Below, piece after piece: positions 1-8,522 of a DNA stretch of 64,000 bases (positions are counted from its first letter, which is position 1; every line of letters begins with the position of its first letter). The notes under the pieces were generated by a model. The model searched no databases. It saw only the letters and a program-made list of their open reading frames with translations, and had not been told where the DNA came from. The stretch is from DATFVA01 sp963774455 (GTDB lineage Bacteria > Bacteroidota > Ignavibacteria > Ignavibacteriales > Ignavibacteriaceae). The translations under genes and the position numbers were made by a program. The stretch spans positions 682,001-746,000 of the forward strand of contig CAVZFD010000003.1 in the NCBI GenBank assembly GCA_963774455.1, in the 5' to 3' direction.

Positions 1-679
1 TCCGGTGACGATGATGAACGCAGTATGAATAAATATGAGAAGGAACTTCTACAGCTGCTTCTCGACAGGAAAAAAATTAAACTCAGAAATGAACTTAAGT
101 ACATTAAGATTATCGATCCTGAAGTAGGCAGGAACTTCGAACAGAATATACATTCATATCAAAGCAGCCACCTGACAGCAGTTGTGGTTAACTTTCTTGA
201 TATGATTGCCCACGGGCGGTCGGATTCTGATATTCTGAAAGAGATCGCTCCCGATGAACCAGCTTACAGATCTCTGACAAATACATGGTTTACTCATTCG
301 TCTCTTGCTGTCAACTTTCAGAACCCTTGCGACCATGAAAAATGTTAAAGTAATTGTAACTACGGATCATGGAAGCATCAGGTCATTGAGAGGGGCCAAG
401 GTACTTGGCGACAGGGAAGCTTCCACCAACCTGAGATTCAAGTACGGCAGGAATCTGAAAGTGGATGATAAGAATGCTATCTACATCAAAAATCCCCAGG
501 AATATAAGCTGCCGAAACGCGGTGTTACAATAAATTATATTATTGCCAAGGAAGACTATTATTTTGTATACCCGACAGATTACCACAAATATCTTACTTA
601 TTACAAAGATACATTTCAGCACGGCGGAATTTCAATGGAGGAAATGATTCTCCCTGTAATAACAATGGAACCTAAGTAA
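1..679 (+). pseudogene. porX: PorX C-terminal PglZ domain, 5'-truncated by window edge, apparent frameshift
   Basis: This is the alkaline-phosphatase-superfamily (PglZ) half of the PorX-type response regulator that controls type IX secretion. The reading frame is open from base 1, so the receiver domain lies outside the window. Frame 1 carries the protein to WFTHSS (codon 301-303) and then runs to a stop at 346-348. The family-like continuation LLSTFRTLATMKNVKVIVTTDHGSIR lies one base later, starting at 305. Skipping C304 joins them, after which the frame is open to TAA at 677-679. TTDHGS is a metal-binding motif of the fold. Seen: two overlapping frames that join cleanly. Known: PorX family layout. 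Inferred: a one-base insertion that is either a real mutation or a sequencing error. tsaE starts 2 bases downstream. The T9SS cargo genes at 24900 and 59558 fit a genome that needs PorX. Confidence 0.8.
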
Positions 680-681
680 CA

Positions 682-1107
682 GTGATTGAAAAACAGGTAC
701 TCGTTAATTCAGAAGAGGAAACAAAAAAACTGGCGCAGGAATATGCCGCAGGGTTAGGCCCCGGAGATATTGTTATTTTGAAGGGGAACCTTGGTGCCGG
801 AAAGACATTTTTTATTCGTGAGGCTGTTAAGTTTTTCAGAGTGACGGCGGTTAGCAGTCCTACCTTTGCCCTCGTGAATGAATATGAAGGAAATACGAAG
901 ATATACCATTTTGATTTTTACAGGATAAACAGGTTAGAGGAACTGTACGATATAGGTTTTGAGGATTACCTTAACGACGAAGAAGCCATTATATTTATAG
1001 AATGGGGAAATCTCTTTCCTGAAATACTTCCACGGAAACGAAAGGAAATCGATATTGGTGCTGGTGAAGAACAACAGAGAACATTTGAATTCAGGGAATA
1101 TGAATAA
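682..1107 (+). CDS. tsaE: tRNA threonylcarbamoyladenosine biosynthesis ATPase TsaE
   Basis: TsaE is the ATPase of the complex that makes N6-threonylcarbamoyladenosine at position 37 of ANN-decoding tRNAs; it acts in the cytosol with TsaB and TsaD. The 141-residue length is normal. The P-loop GNLGAGKT is at about residues 35-42, followed by SSPTF and the family segments YHFDFYRI and IFIEWG. The start is GTG at 682, two bases after the porX stop, and no in-frame ATG gives the full N-terminus. The last 8 bases overlap tsaB, so the pair is probably translated together, and the two products are partners in the same complex. Confidence 0.93.
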   Translation: MIEKQVLVNSEEETKKLAQEYAAGLGPGDIVILKGNLGAGKTFFIREAVKFFRVTAVSSPTFALVNEYEGNTKIYHFDFYRINRLEELYDIGFEDYLNDEEAIIFIEWGNLFPEILPRKRKEIDIGAGEEQQRTFEFREYE

Positions 1108-1771
1108 AAGATATCCCATACTTGCAATCGAAACCTCCTCCCGTCTCTGCGGCGCATGTCTTTATTTTAGTGAAGATAAATTTTTTCAGAACATCGTAAA
1201 CTATAAAAATATTCATGCAGAAAAACTGATTGAGATCGTGGATTCAGTCCTGCACGCAGGCGGGATTGAACCAGCAGGACTTGCAGCTGTGGCTATCTCG
1301 AACGGGCCGGGTTCGTTTACCGGGCTAAGGATCGGTATGTCGGCTGCTAAAGGAATTGCCTTCGGAGCATCTCTTCCCCTTATCCAGGTTCCCACGTTTG
1401 AAGCCCTGGCGCTGCAGATTTCCCGCTTTTTGCCCGAAAATACTGTTTTCATCATTGCAAATAAGGTAAATGCAGACGAGGTATATTTTGCAAAGTTTCA
1501 AATTATTGGTAATAATTATATATTTGTGGAAAACCTGGGGATTTTGGAATATGATGAGTTTTTACGCAAATCCCGGGATGTTATTACTTTCGGCAACGCC
1601 GTAAAAAAAAACGATGAAGAGATAATTTACCGGAATGATATATTTGCACCTCAGCCGGATTATGTTGCCCGCTGGGCATTGGAATCCGGAGAGAGCAAAA
1701 CCGAAAAAGAGATAGACTATATCGAACCACACTATTTAAAAAATTTTACAATAAAGGTGAGCATAAAATGA
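1100..1771 (+). CDS. tsaB: tRNA threonylcarbamoyladenosine biosynthesis protein TsaB
   Basis: TsaB is the scaffold/paralogue of TsaD in the t6A-tRNA complex. The N-terminal ASKHA-fold signature is ILAIETSSRLCGACL and the central motif is SNGPGSFTGLRIGMSAAKGIA, seen here in shorter blocks at about residues 66-86. I chose ATG 1100 (223 residues), which begins MNKRYPILAIETS as in the family, over an upstream in-frame GTG at 1055 inside tsaE. The stop overlaps the next ATG as ATGA (1768-1771), indicating translational coupling into the DUF1573 gene. Confidence 0.93.
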   Translation: MNKRYPILAIETSSRLCGACLYFSEDKFFQNIVNYKNIHAEKLIEIVDSVLHAGGIEPAGLAAVAISNGPGSFTGLRIGMSAAKGIAFGASLPLIQVPTFEALALQISRFLPENTVFIIANKVNADEVYFAKFQIIGNNYIFVENLGILEYDEFLRKSRDVITFGNAVKKNDEEIIYRNDIFAPQPDYVARWALESGESKTEKEIDYIEPHYLKNFTIKVSIK

Positions 1772-2496
1772 TTAAGCAAATTTTCGCATTCGTTCTTCTT
1801 GTATCTGCCGTCAGCCTTGCACAAATGTTTCCGCCTAAAGTTGCCTCTCAGCTGATGGAATATGACTGGGGCGAGGTTCCTCGCGGTGATCATGTGAAGT
1901 ATGATTTCGTTGTTTCAAATGTAGGTGGTGATCTCCTGAAAATTAAAGATGTCAGGGCTTCCTGCGGGTGTACTGCTGCAAAACCTGAGAAATCAGATCT
2001 TGCACCCGGAGAATCAACCAACATCAATGTTGATTTTAATTCGACAGGACGTTCAGGGAGACAGACGAAATATATTACCGTTAAAACCAATGATCCCGAA
2101 AAACCTGAAATACGCTTTAAGTTTACCGGTGTGGTAGTTGATCCCGGAGCAAAAACCGGAAATCTTACTGACAGTCCCATGACGTTTTTTAACGAAACCC
2201 AGCACGATTTTGGTAAAGTAGTGGTTGGTGATACAGTTAGATACACCTTCAACTTCATCAACAAGGGTAATGCAATACTGAAGATAAGAGATATTAAAAC
2301 CTCGTGCGGCTGTACAGCAGCCCTTGTATCAAATGAGAAGGTAGAGCCCGGAAAAAAAGGGACATTAGATGTAGCTCTCGACACAAGTCATCGCTCAGGT
2401 AAGATGAGCAGGCGCATCACAGTTTACTCGAACGATCCGACCAATCCTGATATGGTATTAACCATATTCGCTGATGTGCAGAAGGGAACAAATTAA
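1768..2496 (+). CDS. DUF1573 tandem-repeat exported protein
   Basis: Residues 1-18 form a signal peptide (MIKQIFAFVLLVSAVSLAQ), so the protein is exported. Two DUF1573 (immunoglobulin-like, ASPM/SPD2-related) repeats follow. Each opens with a FGKV/WGEV-type strand and carries a conserved SCGCTA motif, at residues 65-70 and 179-184. DUF1573 proteins are common in Bacteroidota-type genomes and their molecular role is unknown. The paired cysteines could bind metal or form disulfides (inference). It is coupled by 4-bp and 1-bp overlaps between tsaB and accD, so it sits in a housekeeping operon although its product is exported. Confidence 0.88.
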   Translation: MIKQIFAFVLLVSAVSLAQMFPPKVASQLMEYDWGEVPRGDHVKYDFVVSNVGGDLLKIKDVRASCGCTAAKPEKSDLAPGESTNINVDFNSTGRSGRQTKYITVKTNDPEKPEIRFKFTGVVVDPGAKTGNLTDSPMTFFNETQHDFGKVVVGDTVRYTFNFINKGNAILKIRDIKTSCGCTAALVSNEKVEPGKKGTLDVALDTSHRSGKMSRRITVYSNDPTNPDMVLTIFADVQKGTN

Positions 2497-3335
2497 TGCC
2501 GTGGTTTATACGGTCAAAGGAAAATATCTCTCCGGATTCCCAGAAGAAGGATCTGCCCGACGGTATGTGGGAAAAATGTCCCAGCTGCGGCGAGATCATT
2601 CATAAAAAGCAGCTTGAAACGAACCTATGGACCTGCACTAAATGCGGTTATCATTTCCGCATCGGGAGTGCCGAGTATATAGAGATCCTGCTGGATAAAG
2701 GAACGTTCAAAGAAATGGATAAGAAGATGCGCTCCGCTGATCCGCTCGACTTTGAGGATACTAAAAAATATAATGAACGAATTGCGGAGACCATCAAAAA
2801 ACTCGGACTTAATGATGCAGTTAAGACAGGTACAGGAAAGCTTAACGGAATTGATGTGGCATTTGGATGTATGGATTTTAAGTTTATTGGCGGCAGCATG
2901 GGCTCGGTTGTGGGTGAAAAGATTGCCCGGCTGACTGACAGGGCTTTTAAAAATAAAATTCCCCTAATTATCATTTCTTCTAGCGGGGGCGCAAGGATGA
3001 TGGAGGGGGCATTATCGTTGATGCAGCTTGCAAAAACTAGCTCAAGGTTAGCCCGCCTGGCAGAAGCTAAGATTCCCTATATTTCAGTAATGACCGATCC
3101 GACTACAGGCGGAACAACAGCAAGTTATGCTATGTTGGGTGATATCCATATAGCAGAGCCCGAGGCGTTAATAGGATTTGCCGGTCCCAGGGTCATTAAA
3201 CAAACAATCGGAAAGGACCTCCCCAAAGGATTTCAGAGATCTGAATTCCTCCTTGAACGCGGGTTTGTGGATATTGTTTCTCCAAGGAAAGAACTGAAGC
3301 AGCATATATATAACGTTTTAACATTACTCAGCTGA
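2496..3335 (+). CDS. accD: acetyl-CoA carboxylase carboxyltransferase subunit beta AccD
   Basis: AccD is the beta subunit of the carboxyltransferase that moves CO2 from carboxybiotin to acetyl-CoA, giving malonyl-CoA for fatty-acid synthesis. A four-cysteine zinc ribbon is visible at C28, C31, C47 and C50. The crotonase-like core has GGSMGSVVGEKI and the oxyanion-type SSSGGARMMEGALSLMQ stretch, then the PTTGG and FAGPRVI motifs. The 279-residue length is normal. It overlaps the DUF1573 stop by one base. birA, whose product biotinylates the partner subunit, is 1.6 kb downstream on the opposite strand. Confidence 0.96.
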   Translation: MPWFIRSKENISPDSQKKDLPDGMWEKCPSCGEIIHKKQLETNLWTCTKCGYHFRIGSAEYIEILLDKGTFKEMDKKMRSADPLDFEDTKKYNERIAETIKKLGLNDAVKTGTGKLNGIDVAFGCMDFKFIGGSMGSVVGEKIARLTDRAFKNKIPLIIISSSGGARMMEGALSLMQLAKTSSRLARLAEAKIPYISVMTDPTTGGTTASYAMLGDIHIAEPEALIGFAGPRVIKQTIGKDLPKGFQRSEFLLERGFVDIVSPRKELKQHIYNVLTLLS

Positions 3336-3369
3336 GGCTATCATCGAGGTAATAAAAAGCGTTAAGAAA

Positions 3370-4194
3370 ATGCAGGAGCTCTCAGGTGCTCTGCATAGTG
3401 AGGGAAAAAAAATAGGTCTCGTTCCCACAATGGGGTTCCTTCATCTGGGTCACCTTTCTTTAGTTTCACGCTCAATGAAAATTTCAGATGTAACTGTTGT
3501 TTCAATATTTGTAAATCCCACCCAGTTCGGACCAAAAGAAGATTTTTCCAGGTATCCCAGGGATCTGAAAAGAGATAAAAAGTTACTTGAAGAAGCCGGT
3601 GTAGATTATGTCTTTGTTCCAGCTGCCGAAGAAATTTATGAACCTGGATTTCAGAGTTACGTTAATGTGGCGGATGTTACCCGGATACTTGAGGGCGAGT
3701 TCAGACCAACTCATTTTATGGGTGTAACCACAATCGTTTCTATCCTCTTTAATATTGTAGACCCTGACTCTGCATTTTTCGGGCAGAAAGATGCCCAGCA
3801 GGCTTTCGTAATTCAGCAGATGGTAAAAGATCTGAAGTTTGGTACTAAAATAGTTGTCATCCCTGTAGTTCGTGAAGAAGACGGATTGGCACTAAGCTCA
3901 CGGAATATTTTTCTCTCTGAAAAAGAAAGGGAGGATGCACTTGTACTCAATTATTCTCTGATGTACGCAAGAAAAGTGATTTCTGGAGGGAGAAATGATG
4001 TGAACCGGATTATTTCGGGAATGAAGAGCATAGTTGAAGGTGTAGAATCTTCAAGCCTTGATTACATCGCGATAGTAGATGCTTTAACCTTCTCCCCGGT
4101 TAAGAAACTGAAACCAGGCAAAAAATATTATGTTCTTATAGCCTGTAGAATAGGCAAAACACGCCTCATCGATAACATCCTCGTCAAAGCTTAA
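3370..4194 (+). CDS. panC: pantothenate synthetase PanC
   Basis: PanC condenses pantoate and beta-alanine with ATP to form pantothenate, the CoA precursor. Seen: the nucleotidyltransferase motif PTMGFLHLGH near the N-terminus and the KMSKS-equivalent ALSSRN in the middle. The first ATG (3370) gives 274 residues but omits the first strand of the family. The same frame is open upstream and reads IIEVIKSVKKMQE from ATC codons at 3340/3343, with GAGG at 3334-3337 in good position. Translation may therefore begin at a non-AUG codon near 3343 and be coupled to accD. The stop overlaps the convergent coaX stop on the sequence TTAA. Confidence 0.93.
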   Translation: MQELSGALHSEGKKIGLVPTMGFLHLGHLSLVSRSMKISDVTVVSIFVNPTQFGPKEDFSRYPRDLKRDKKLLEEAGVDYVFVPAAEEIYEPGFQSYVNVADVTRILEGEFRPTHFMGVTTIVSILFNIVDPDSAFFGQKDAQQAFVIQQMVKDLKFGTKIVVIPVVREEDGLALSSRNIFLSEKEREDALVLNYSLMYARKVISGGRNDVNRIISGMKSIVEGVESSSLDYIAIVDALTFSPVKKLKPGKKYYVLIACRIGKTRLIDNILVKA

Positions 4195-4934
4195 CTTTTT
4201 ATATTCAATTTACTAACAGCCTTGATCCCGAAAAGAACGAGGTTTTTCTCGTAAGTGAATTCTATATCCAGATAGGGAAGGATCTTTTCGGCATTGCCGC
4301 CGGTGAGGTAAATTATGATATTTTTCCCGGAATATGTTTTGATGAGGTGGACATTTATCCTGGCTATCATTCCCAGTGTGGAATTTATAAGTCCGCTTGC
4401 AATAGACGACTTTGTAGAGTCCCCGATCATCCCTTCATAATCTTCAAAATTCACTTCGGGCAGCTGAGCAGTGTAAGAGTGTAATGCAGTTCCCATCATA
4501 GTAACTCCCGGTGCTATAACCCCGCCGGTAAATTCACCGGGATACCTTATAAGATTTATCGTTGTGGCAGTACCCATATCAATTGAAAGCAGGATCTCAT
4601 CTTTTTTAATTCCATTGTTCAAGAAGAATGCACCTTCTGCAGAACAAAGCCTGTCAATGCCAAGTGTTTCAGGAGTTTTATATTTTATCTTCAGACTGAA
4701 GGATGATCTGTGAGAAATTATATGATAGGGGATAGATACTGTATTAAGTTGATGCAAAATCTTATCGGCTATGGCAGGTACTACTGATGAGATCCCGGCT
4801 TCGGCTATATCTTTTTCTGATATGATTTCAGCCAGCCGATCAGGATTTTGGAAAGAAAATGAATCGGTAAGTTTAACACCTTCAAACAAACCGACCTTTA
4901 TAAATGAATTGCCGATATCACAGGCAAGAAACAT
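4191..4934 (-). CDS. coaX: type III pantothenate kinase CoaX
   Basis: CoaX phosphorylates pantothenate, the first committed step of CoA synthesis, and acts directly on the product of the convergent panC. The ASKHA phosphate-1 motif DIGNSFIKVG is at residues 6-15. GIDRLCSAEGA follows in the middle, then the second phosphate loop SIDMGTATTINLI and GGVIAPGV. The 247-residue length is standard for type III enzymes, which use a monovalent cation and are feedback-resistant to CoA (family knowledge). birA lies 26 bases upstream on the same strand, so the two are likely co-transcribed. Confidence 0.94.
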   Translation of the reverse strand: MFLACDIGNSFIKVGLFEGVKLTDSFSFQNPDRLAEIISEKDIAEAGISSVVPAIADKILHQLNTVSIPYHIISHRSSFSLKIKYKTPETLGIDRLCSAEGAFFLNNGIKKDEILLSIDMGTATTINLIRYPGEFTGGVIAPGVTMMGTALHSYTAQLPEVNFEDYEGMIGDSTKSSIASGLINSTLGMIARINVHLIKTYSGKNIIIYLTGGNAEKILPYLDIEFTYEKNLVLFGIKAVSKLNIKS

Positions 4935-4960
4935 ATAGTTAACAGATAATTTAGAAAATT

Positions 4961-5734
4961 TTAACCGATACTTACGTCGCCAAAGTATATCTTTTCGAGT
5001 TTTCCGCCCGTCCTAAGTATTAAAAACCCCTGATCATCTAGATCGTCAAAGATTCCGTACTTTACCTTTTCTCCCTCGGTCACAGAGATCTTTTCCCCTA
5101 TCATCCTGCATCTCGCCTTCCAGTCTTTTAAGATTTCATCGGGTTTATCGTCAATCCATTGAATAATCTCCTCAAATATATTCAGGACTTCAGCAAGAAG
5201 TATCTCGCGTTCGATATTATTTCCTGATTCTTCTTTAATTGAGGTCGGAGGGATATTATAAATACCCTGAAAGGATGTCTGGTTCACATTTATACCGATT
5301 CCTGTAATGACTCTCTCAATCTTTTTTCCGGTTGATGAAGATTCAATTAAAATACCTGCGGTTTTTTTTCCGTTTATTAAAACATCATTAGGCCATTTAA
5401 GTTCAATTTTAAGCTGGTAAAGGTTTTCTATAGCCATCGCTACCGCGAGTGAGGAAGCAAAATTTATCAGGTTTATTCTTCTGCCGGAAAGATCCCTGTC
5501 CTTCAACAGAATAGAAAAGGTCAGATTCATACCCCTGGTGCTGTACCACACTCTATCTTTTCTTCCCCGGCCCTCATTCTGCTTCTCGCTTAATAGTACG
5601 GTGCCGTCTTTATCAAATTTATTGGATTTATTGAGAAGGGTGGTATTCGTTGAGTCTACCTCCTCAGCATAAATAAAATTTCTTCCAATAATTTCTGTGT
5701 CAAGTTTAAGATCAAAGGTTTCCAGATCGAACAA
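4961..5734 (-). CDS. birA: biotin-[acetyl-CoA-carboxylase] ligase BirA (monofunctional)
   Basis: This protein activates biotin as biotinyl-AMP and transfers it to the carrier lysine of biotin enzymes such as AccB. The adenylate loop reads GRGRKDRVWYS and the second signature is LKWPNDVLINGKKTAGILIE, with STNTT near the N-terminus. The protein is 257 residues and lacks the winged-helix DNA-binding domain of E. coli BirA. It should therefore be a ligase only, not a repressor. It is divergent from the hsp20-dnaK operon and upstream of coaX. Confidence 0.93.
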   Translation of the reverse strand: MFDLETFDLKLDTEIIGRNFIYAEEVDSTNTTLLNKSNKFDKDGTVLLSEKQNEGRGRKDRVWYSTRGMNLTFSILLKDRDLSGRRINLINFASSLAVAMAIENLYQLKIELKWPNDVLINGKKTAGILIESSSTGKKIERVITGIGINVNQTSFQGIYNIPPTSIKEESGNNIEREILLAEVLNIFEEIIQWIDDKPDEILKDWKARCRMIGEKISVTEGEKVKYGIFDDLDDQGFLILRTGGKLEKIYFGDVSIG

Positions 5735-5829
5735 TTCAATTCCTTTTATTATGTGATAAACTAAAATAAAAAAATATTTTTAGAAATCAGGAATTATTAG
5801 ATATGACGCAGATAATGTCACTTTCATAT

Positions 5830-5849
5830 ACAGTATGACAAAACGTCAC
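5830..5849 (+). promoter_or_regulatory. recurring ACAGTaTGACAAAA motif, copy 1 (upstream of hsp20-dnaK)
   Basis: The sequence ACAGTATGACAAAACGTCAC contains the palindrome TGAC-N5-GTCA. Three near-identical copies occur at 8502-8522 (minus), 19059-19079 and 19197-19216. A looser TGAC-N9-GTCA palindrome lies just upstream at 5804-5820. This copy sits about 145 bases before hsp20 in the birA/hsp20 divergent gap. An operator or specialised promoter for stress genes is inferred from position only; I do not recognise it as CIRCE or a sigma-54 box. Confidence 0.5.
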
Positions 5850-5992
5850 ACTGTCTGCCATTTAGTCACACCGGGCTGCTCATTGATGGAAGCGCTAACA
5901 TAATGTAATTAAAGTAGTTATGGAAATATATATGATGGCACATTGATTGAACTAATAATAAAAAGTTTATTAAGATATACTGGAGAATAAAA

Positions 5993-6427
5993 ATGACATT
6001 CGTAAAATTTGAGCCATTAAGAGAATTAGATAATCTGAATAACAGGCTGCACAAGTTTTTTGGTGAATTTCCGGCAAATGTTGACCTGGGGTTTTCATTC
6101 AGTCCCAGAGTTGATATATATGCCGATGATGAGAATATGTTTCTTGAGGCTGAAATACCGGGACTAAAAAAGGATGAACTGAAAATATCCCTCCAGGATA
6201 ATATCCTGACAATCAGTGGTAGCAAGAAAAGGCAAGAGAAAAAAGATGAAAACAAGCAGTTTTTCAGAAACGAAATTATTTACGGAGATTTTTCAAGGAG
6301 TTTCTCGCTCCCTGAAGACATAAATCCCGATAACGTTGAGGCACAATTTGATAACGGTGTTCTAAAAATAATAATAGGAAAAAACGAAGTTAAAGCCGCG
6401 AAAGAAAGAAATATTGAAATCAAATAA
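5993..6427 (+). CDS. Hsp20/alpha-crystallin family small heat-shock protein
   Basis: This is an ATP-independent holdase that binds unfolding proteins. The alpha-crystallin domain starts at about residue 40 (SPRVDIYADDENMFLEAEIPG, given here in part) and ends with the conserved GVLKI-type motif NGVLKIIIGK near residue 121. The 144-residue length is typical. GGAG about 10 bases upstream of the ATG is a fair ribosome site. It is followed by dnaK after 66 bases with no terminator, so both probably come from one stress-induced transcript. Confidence 0.94.
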   Translation: MTFVKFEPLRELDNLNNRLHKFFGEFPANVDLGFSFSPRVDIYADDENMFLEAEIPGLKKDELKISLQDNILTISGSKKRQEKKDENKQFFRNEIIYGDFSRSFSLPEDINPDNVEAQFDNGVLKIIIGKNEVKAAKERNIEIK

Positions 6428-6493
6428 AATAATTAAACAAAGCAAATTACATGAGAACTCAGATAAAAACACAAATCAGGAAGGAGTTTTAGA

Positions 6494-8446
6494 ATGGGTA
6501 AGATAATAGGAATAGATTTAGGAACTACAAATTCCTGCGTAGCTGTTATGGAAGGTAATGATCCGGTGGTAATCCCGAATTCTGAAGGAGGACGTACAAC
6601 TCCTTCTGTTGTAGCATTTACAAAATCAGGAGAAAGGTTAGTCGGCCAGCCGGCCAAAAGGCAGGCAATTACAAATCCAAGGCATACGGTCTTCTCCATT
6701 AAGAGATTCATGGGAAGAAAGATAGATGAAATAACTGACGAAAAGGGAAAGGTTCCCTACGAAGTTATTTCAGGCGACAGCGATACTGCGCGTGTAAAAA
6801 TAGGCGACAGGGTTTACTCCCCGCCTGAAATAAGCGCCATGATTCTGCAGAAGATGAAGAAAACAGCTGAGGAATACCTGGGACAGGAAGTAACTGAAGC
6901 TGTTATTACAGTGCCCGCTTACTTCAACGATTCCCAGCGTCAGGCAACAAAGGATGCCGGTGAGATTGCAGGGCTCCAGGTAAGAAGAATAATTAACGAG
7001 CCTACTGCTGCGGCGTTAGCGTATGGTCTGGATAAAAAGACGACCGATCATACAGTTGCGGTATATGACCTTGGAGGAGGTACTTTCGATATTTCAATTC
7101 TCCAGCTTGGTGAAGGTGTTTTCGAAGTAAAATCTTCTAACGGCGACGGTCACCTTGGAGGCGATGATTTCGATCAGAGAATTATTGATTTCCTTGCAGA
7201 TGAATTTAAGAAGCAGGAAAGTATAGATTTAAGAAAAGATCCGATGGCGCTTCAGAGATTAAAAGAGGCAGCTGAGAAGGCGAAGATAGAATTATCTTCA
7301 TCCTCGTCGACCGATGTAAACCTTCCGTTTATCACTGCAACACAGGAAGGTCCAAAGCACTTAAATATAAATCTTTCAAGATCGAAATTTGAACAGCTTA
7401 TTGATGATCTTGTTCAGAGAACAAAGACCCCTTGTGAAAAAGCGCTGAAAGATGCTGGTGTTACTCCTGATCAGGTTAACGAGGTCATACTTGTAGGAGG
7501 TTCCACAAGAATACCGATGGTTCAGGAATTGGTGAAGAAGCTTTTCAACCGTGAGCCTCACAAAGGCGTTAATCCTGATGAAGTTGTAGCTATAGGTGCC
7601 GCTATACAGGGCGGTGTGCTTGCTGGTGACGTAAAGGATGTACTTCTTCTTGATGTTACTCCGCTTTCACTCGGAATTGAAACTCTTGGCGGCGTATTCA
7701 CGAAACTTATTGATGCGAATACCACGATACCGACCAAGAAGAGTGAGATCTTTTCAACAGCTTCCGATAACCAGCCTTCAGTAGAGATCAATGTGCTGCA
7801 GGGTGAAAGGCAGATGGCCGCAGATAGCAGGTCGCTTGGAAGGTTCCATCTTGACGGAATTCCGCCGGCACCACGAGGCGTTCCGCAGGTTGAGGTAACT
7901 TTCGATATAGATGCTAACGGTATACTGCACGTTAATGCCAAGGATAAAGCTTCCGGTAAGGAACAGAGCATCAGGATCACTTCTTCAAGCGGTTTGAACA
8001 AGGAAGAGATAGAGAAGATGAAGAACGATGCTAAGGAGCATGCAGCTGAAGATAAGAAGAAGAAGGAATCTGTAGAGGTAAGGAACCAGGCTGACAGTCT
8101 TGTTTTCCAGACGAAGAAACAGATGGATGAAATGAAGGATAAATTGTCATCTGATAGCAAATCAAGACTTGAGGCGGAGATTAAGAAAGTTGAAGACGCT
8201 ATTTCTTCGAACAATACCGATCAGATGAAATCGGCTACGGACTCGCTGAGCAAAACGTGGAATGAGATTGCTTCTCAGTTGTACAGCCAGGCCGGCGGAC
8301 CACAGGGTCAGGGCGGCCCGGGACAGGGTGCACCCGGAGGACAGCAGCAGCAGGGAGGAAAGACTGAGGAAGGTAAGGATAACGTACAGGATGCGTCGTA
8401 TGAAGTAGTCGATGAAGAAGAAGAGAAAAATAAAAACAAGAAATAA
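6494..8446 (+). CDS. dnaK: molecular chaperone DnaK (Hsp70)
   Basis: DnaK is an ATP-driven chaperone that works with DnaJ and GrpE. The N-terminal IGIDLGTTNSCVAV phosphate loop, AVYDLGGGTFDISIL and VGGSTRIP ATPase motifs are clear. The substrate-binding domain begins after the DVTPLSLGIETLGG linker. A Gln/Gly-rich disordered segment leads to an acidic tail (YEVVDEEEE) in place of the classic EEVD-like end. The 650-residue length is normal. AGGAAGGAG sits 7-15 bases before the ATG. Neither dnaJ nor grpE is adjacent; the neighbours are two hsp20 genes instead. Confidence 0.98.
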   Translation: MGKIIGIDLGTTNSCVAVMEGNDPVVIPNSEGGRTTPSVVAFTKSGERLVGQPAKRQAITNPRHTVFSIKRFMGRKIDEITDEKGKVPYEVISGDSDTARVKIGDRVYSPPEISAMILQKMKKTAEEYLGQEVTEAVITVPAYFNDSQRQATKDAGEIAGLQVRRIINEPTAAALAYGLDKKTTDHTVAVYDLGGGTFDISILQLGEGVFEVKSSNGDGHLGGDDFDQRIIDFLADEFKKQESIDLRKDPMALQRLKEAAEKAKIELSSSSSTDVNLPFITATQEGPKHLNINLSRSKFEQLIDDLVQRTKTPCEKALKDAGVTPDQVNEVILVGGSTRIPMVQELVKKLFNREPHKGVNPDEVVAIGAAIQGGVLAGDVKDVLLLDVTPLSLGIETLGGVFTKLIDANTTIPTKKSEIFSTASDNQPSVEINVLQGERQMAADSRSLGRFHLDGIPPAPRGVPQVEVTFDIDANGILHVNAKDKASGKEQSIRITSSSGLNKEEIEKMKNDAKEHAAEDKKKKESVEVRNQADSLVFQTKKQMDEMKDKLSSDSKSRLEAEIKKVEDAISSNNTDQMKSATDSLSKTWNEIASQLYSQAGGPQGQGGPGQGAPGGQQQQGGKTEEGKDNVQDASYEVVDEEEEKNKNKK

Positions 8447-8453
8447 TGTTTAT

Positions 8454-8490
8454 AAGGGCTGTCTCCGGTGATATCAAACAGCCCTTTCGC
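8454..8490 (+). terminator. terminator-like hairpin after dnaK
   Basis: AAGGGCTGT (8454-8462) and ACAGCCCTT (8478-8486) form a perfect 9-bp stem with a 15-base loop, 8 bases after the dnaK stop. The following T tract is short (TTT), so it may be a weak terminator or a mRNA 3' stabiliser. Confidence 0.6.
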
Positions 8491-8501
8491 TTACATTAAG
8501 A

Positions 8502-8522
8502 CTGACAATTTTGTCATACTGT
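8502..8522 (-). promoter_or_regulatory. recurring ACAGTaTGACAAAA motif, copy 2 (upstream of second hsp20)
   Basis: On the minus strand this reads ACAGTATGACAAAA followed by TTGTCAG. The core TGACAA-TT-TTGTCA is a perfect palindrome. It is inverted relative to copy 1 and lies about 95 bases before the second hsp20. Because the core is palindromic, orientation need not matter for a dimeric regulator. Confidence 0.5.

Noticed and set aside
4191..4194. Overlap of panC and coaX stops as a sign of misassembly
   Set aside because: The shared TTAA encodes TAA on both strands and both proteins are full length, a normal compact convergent arrangement.
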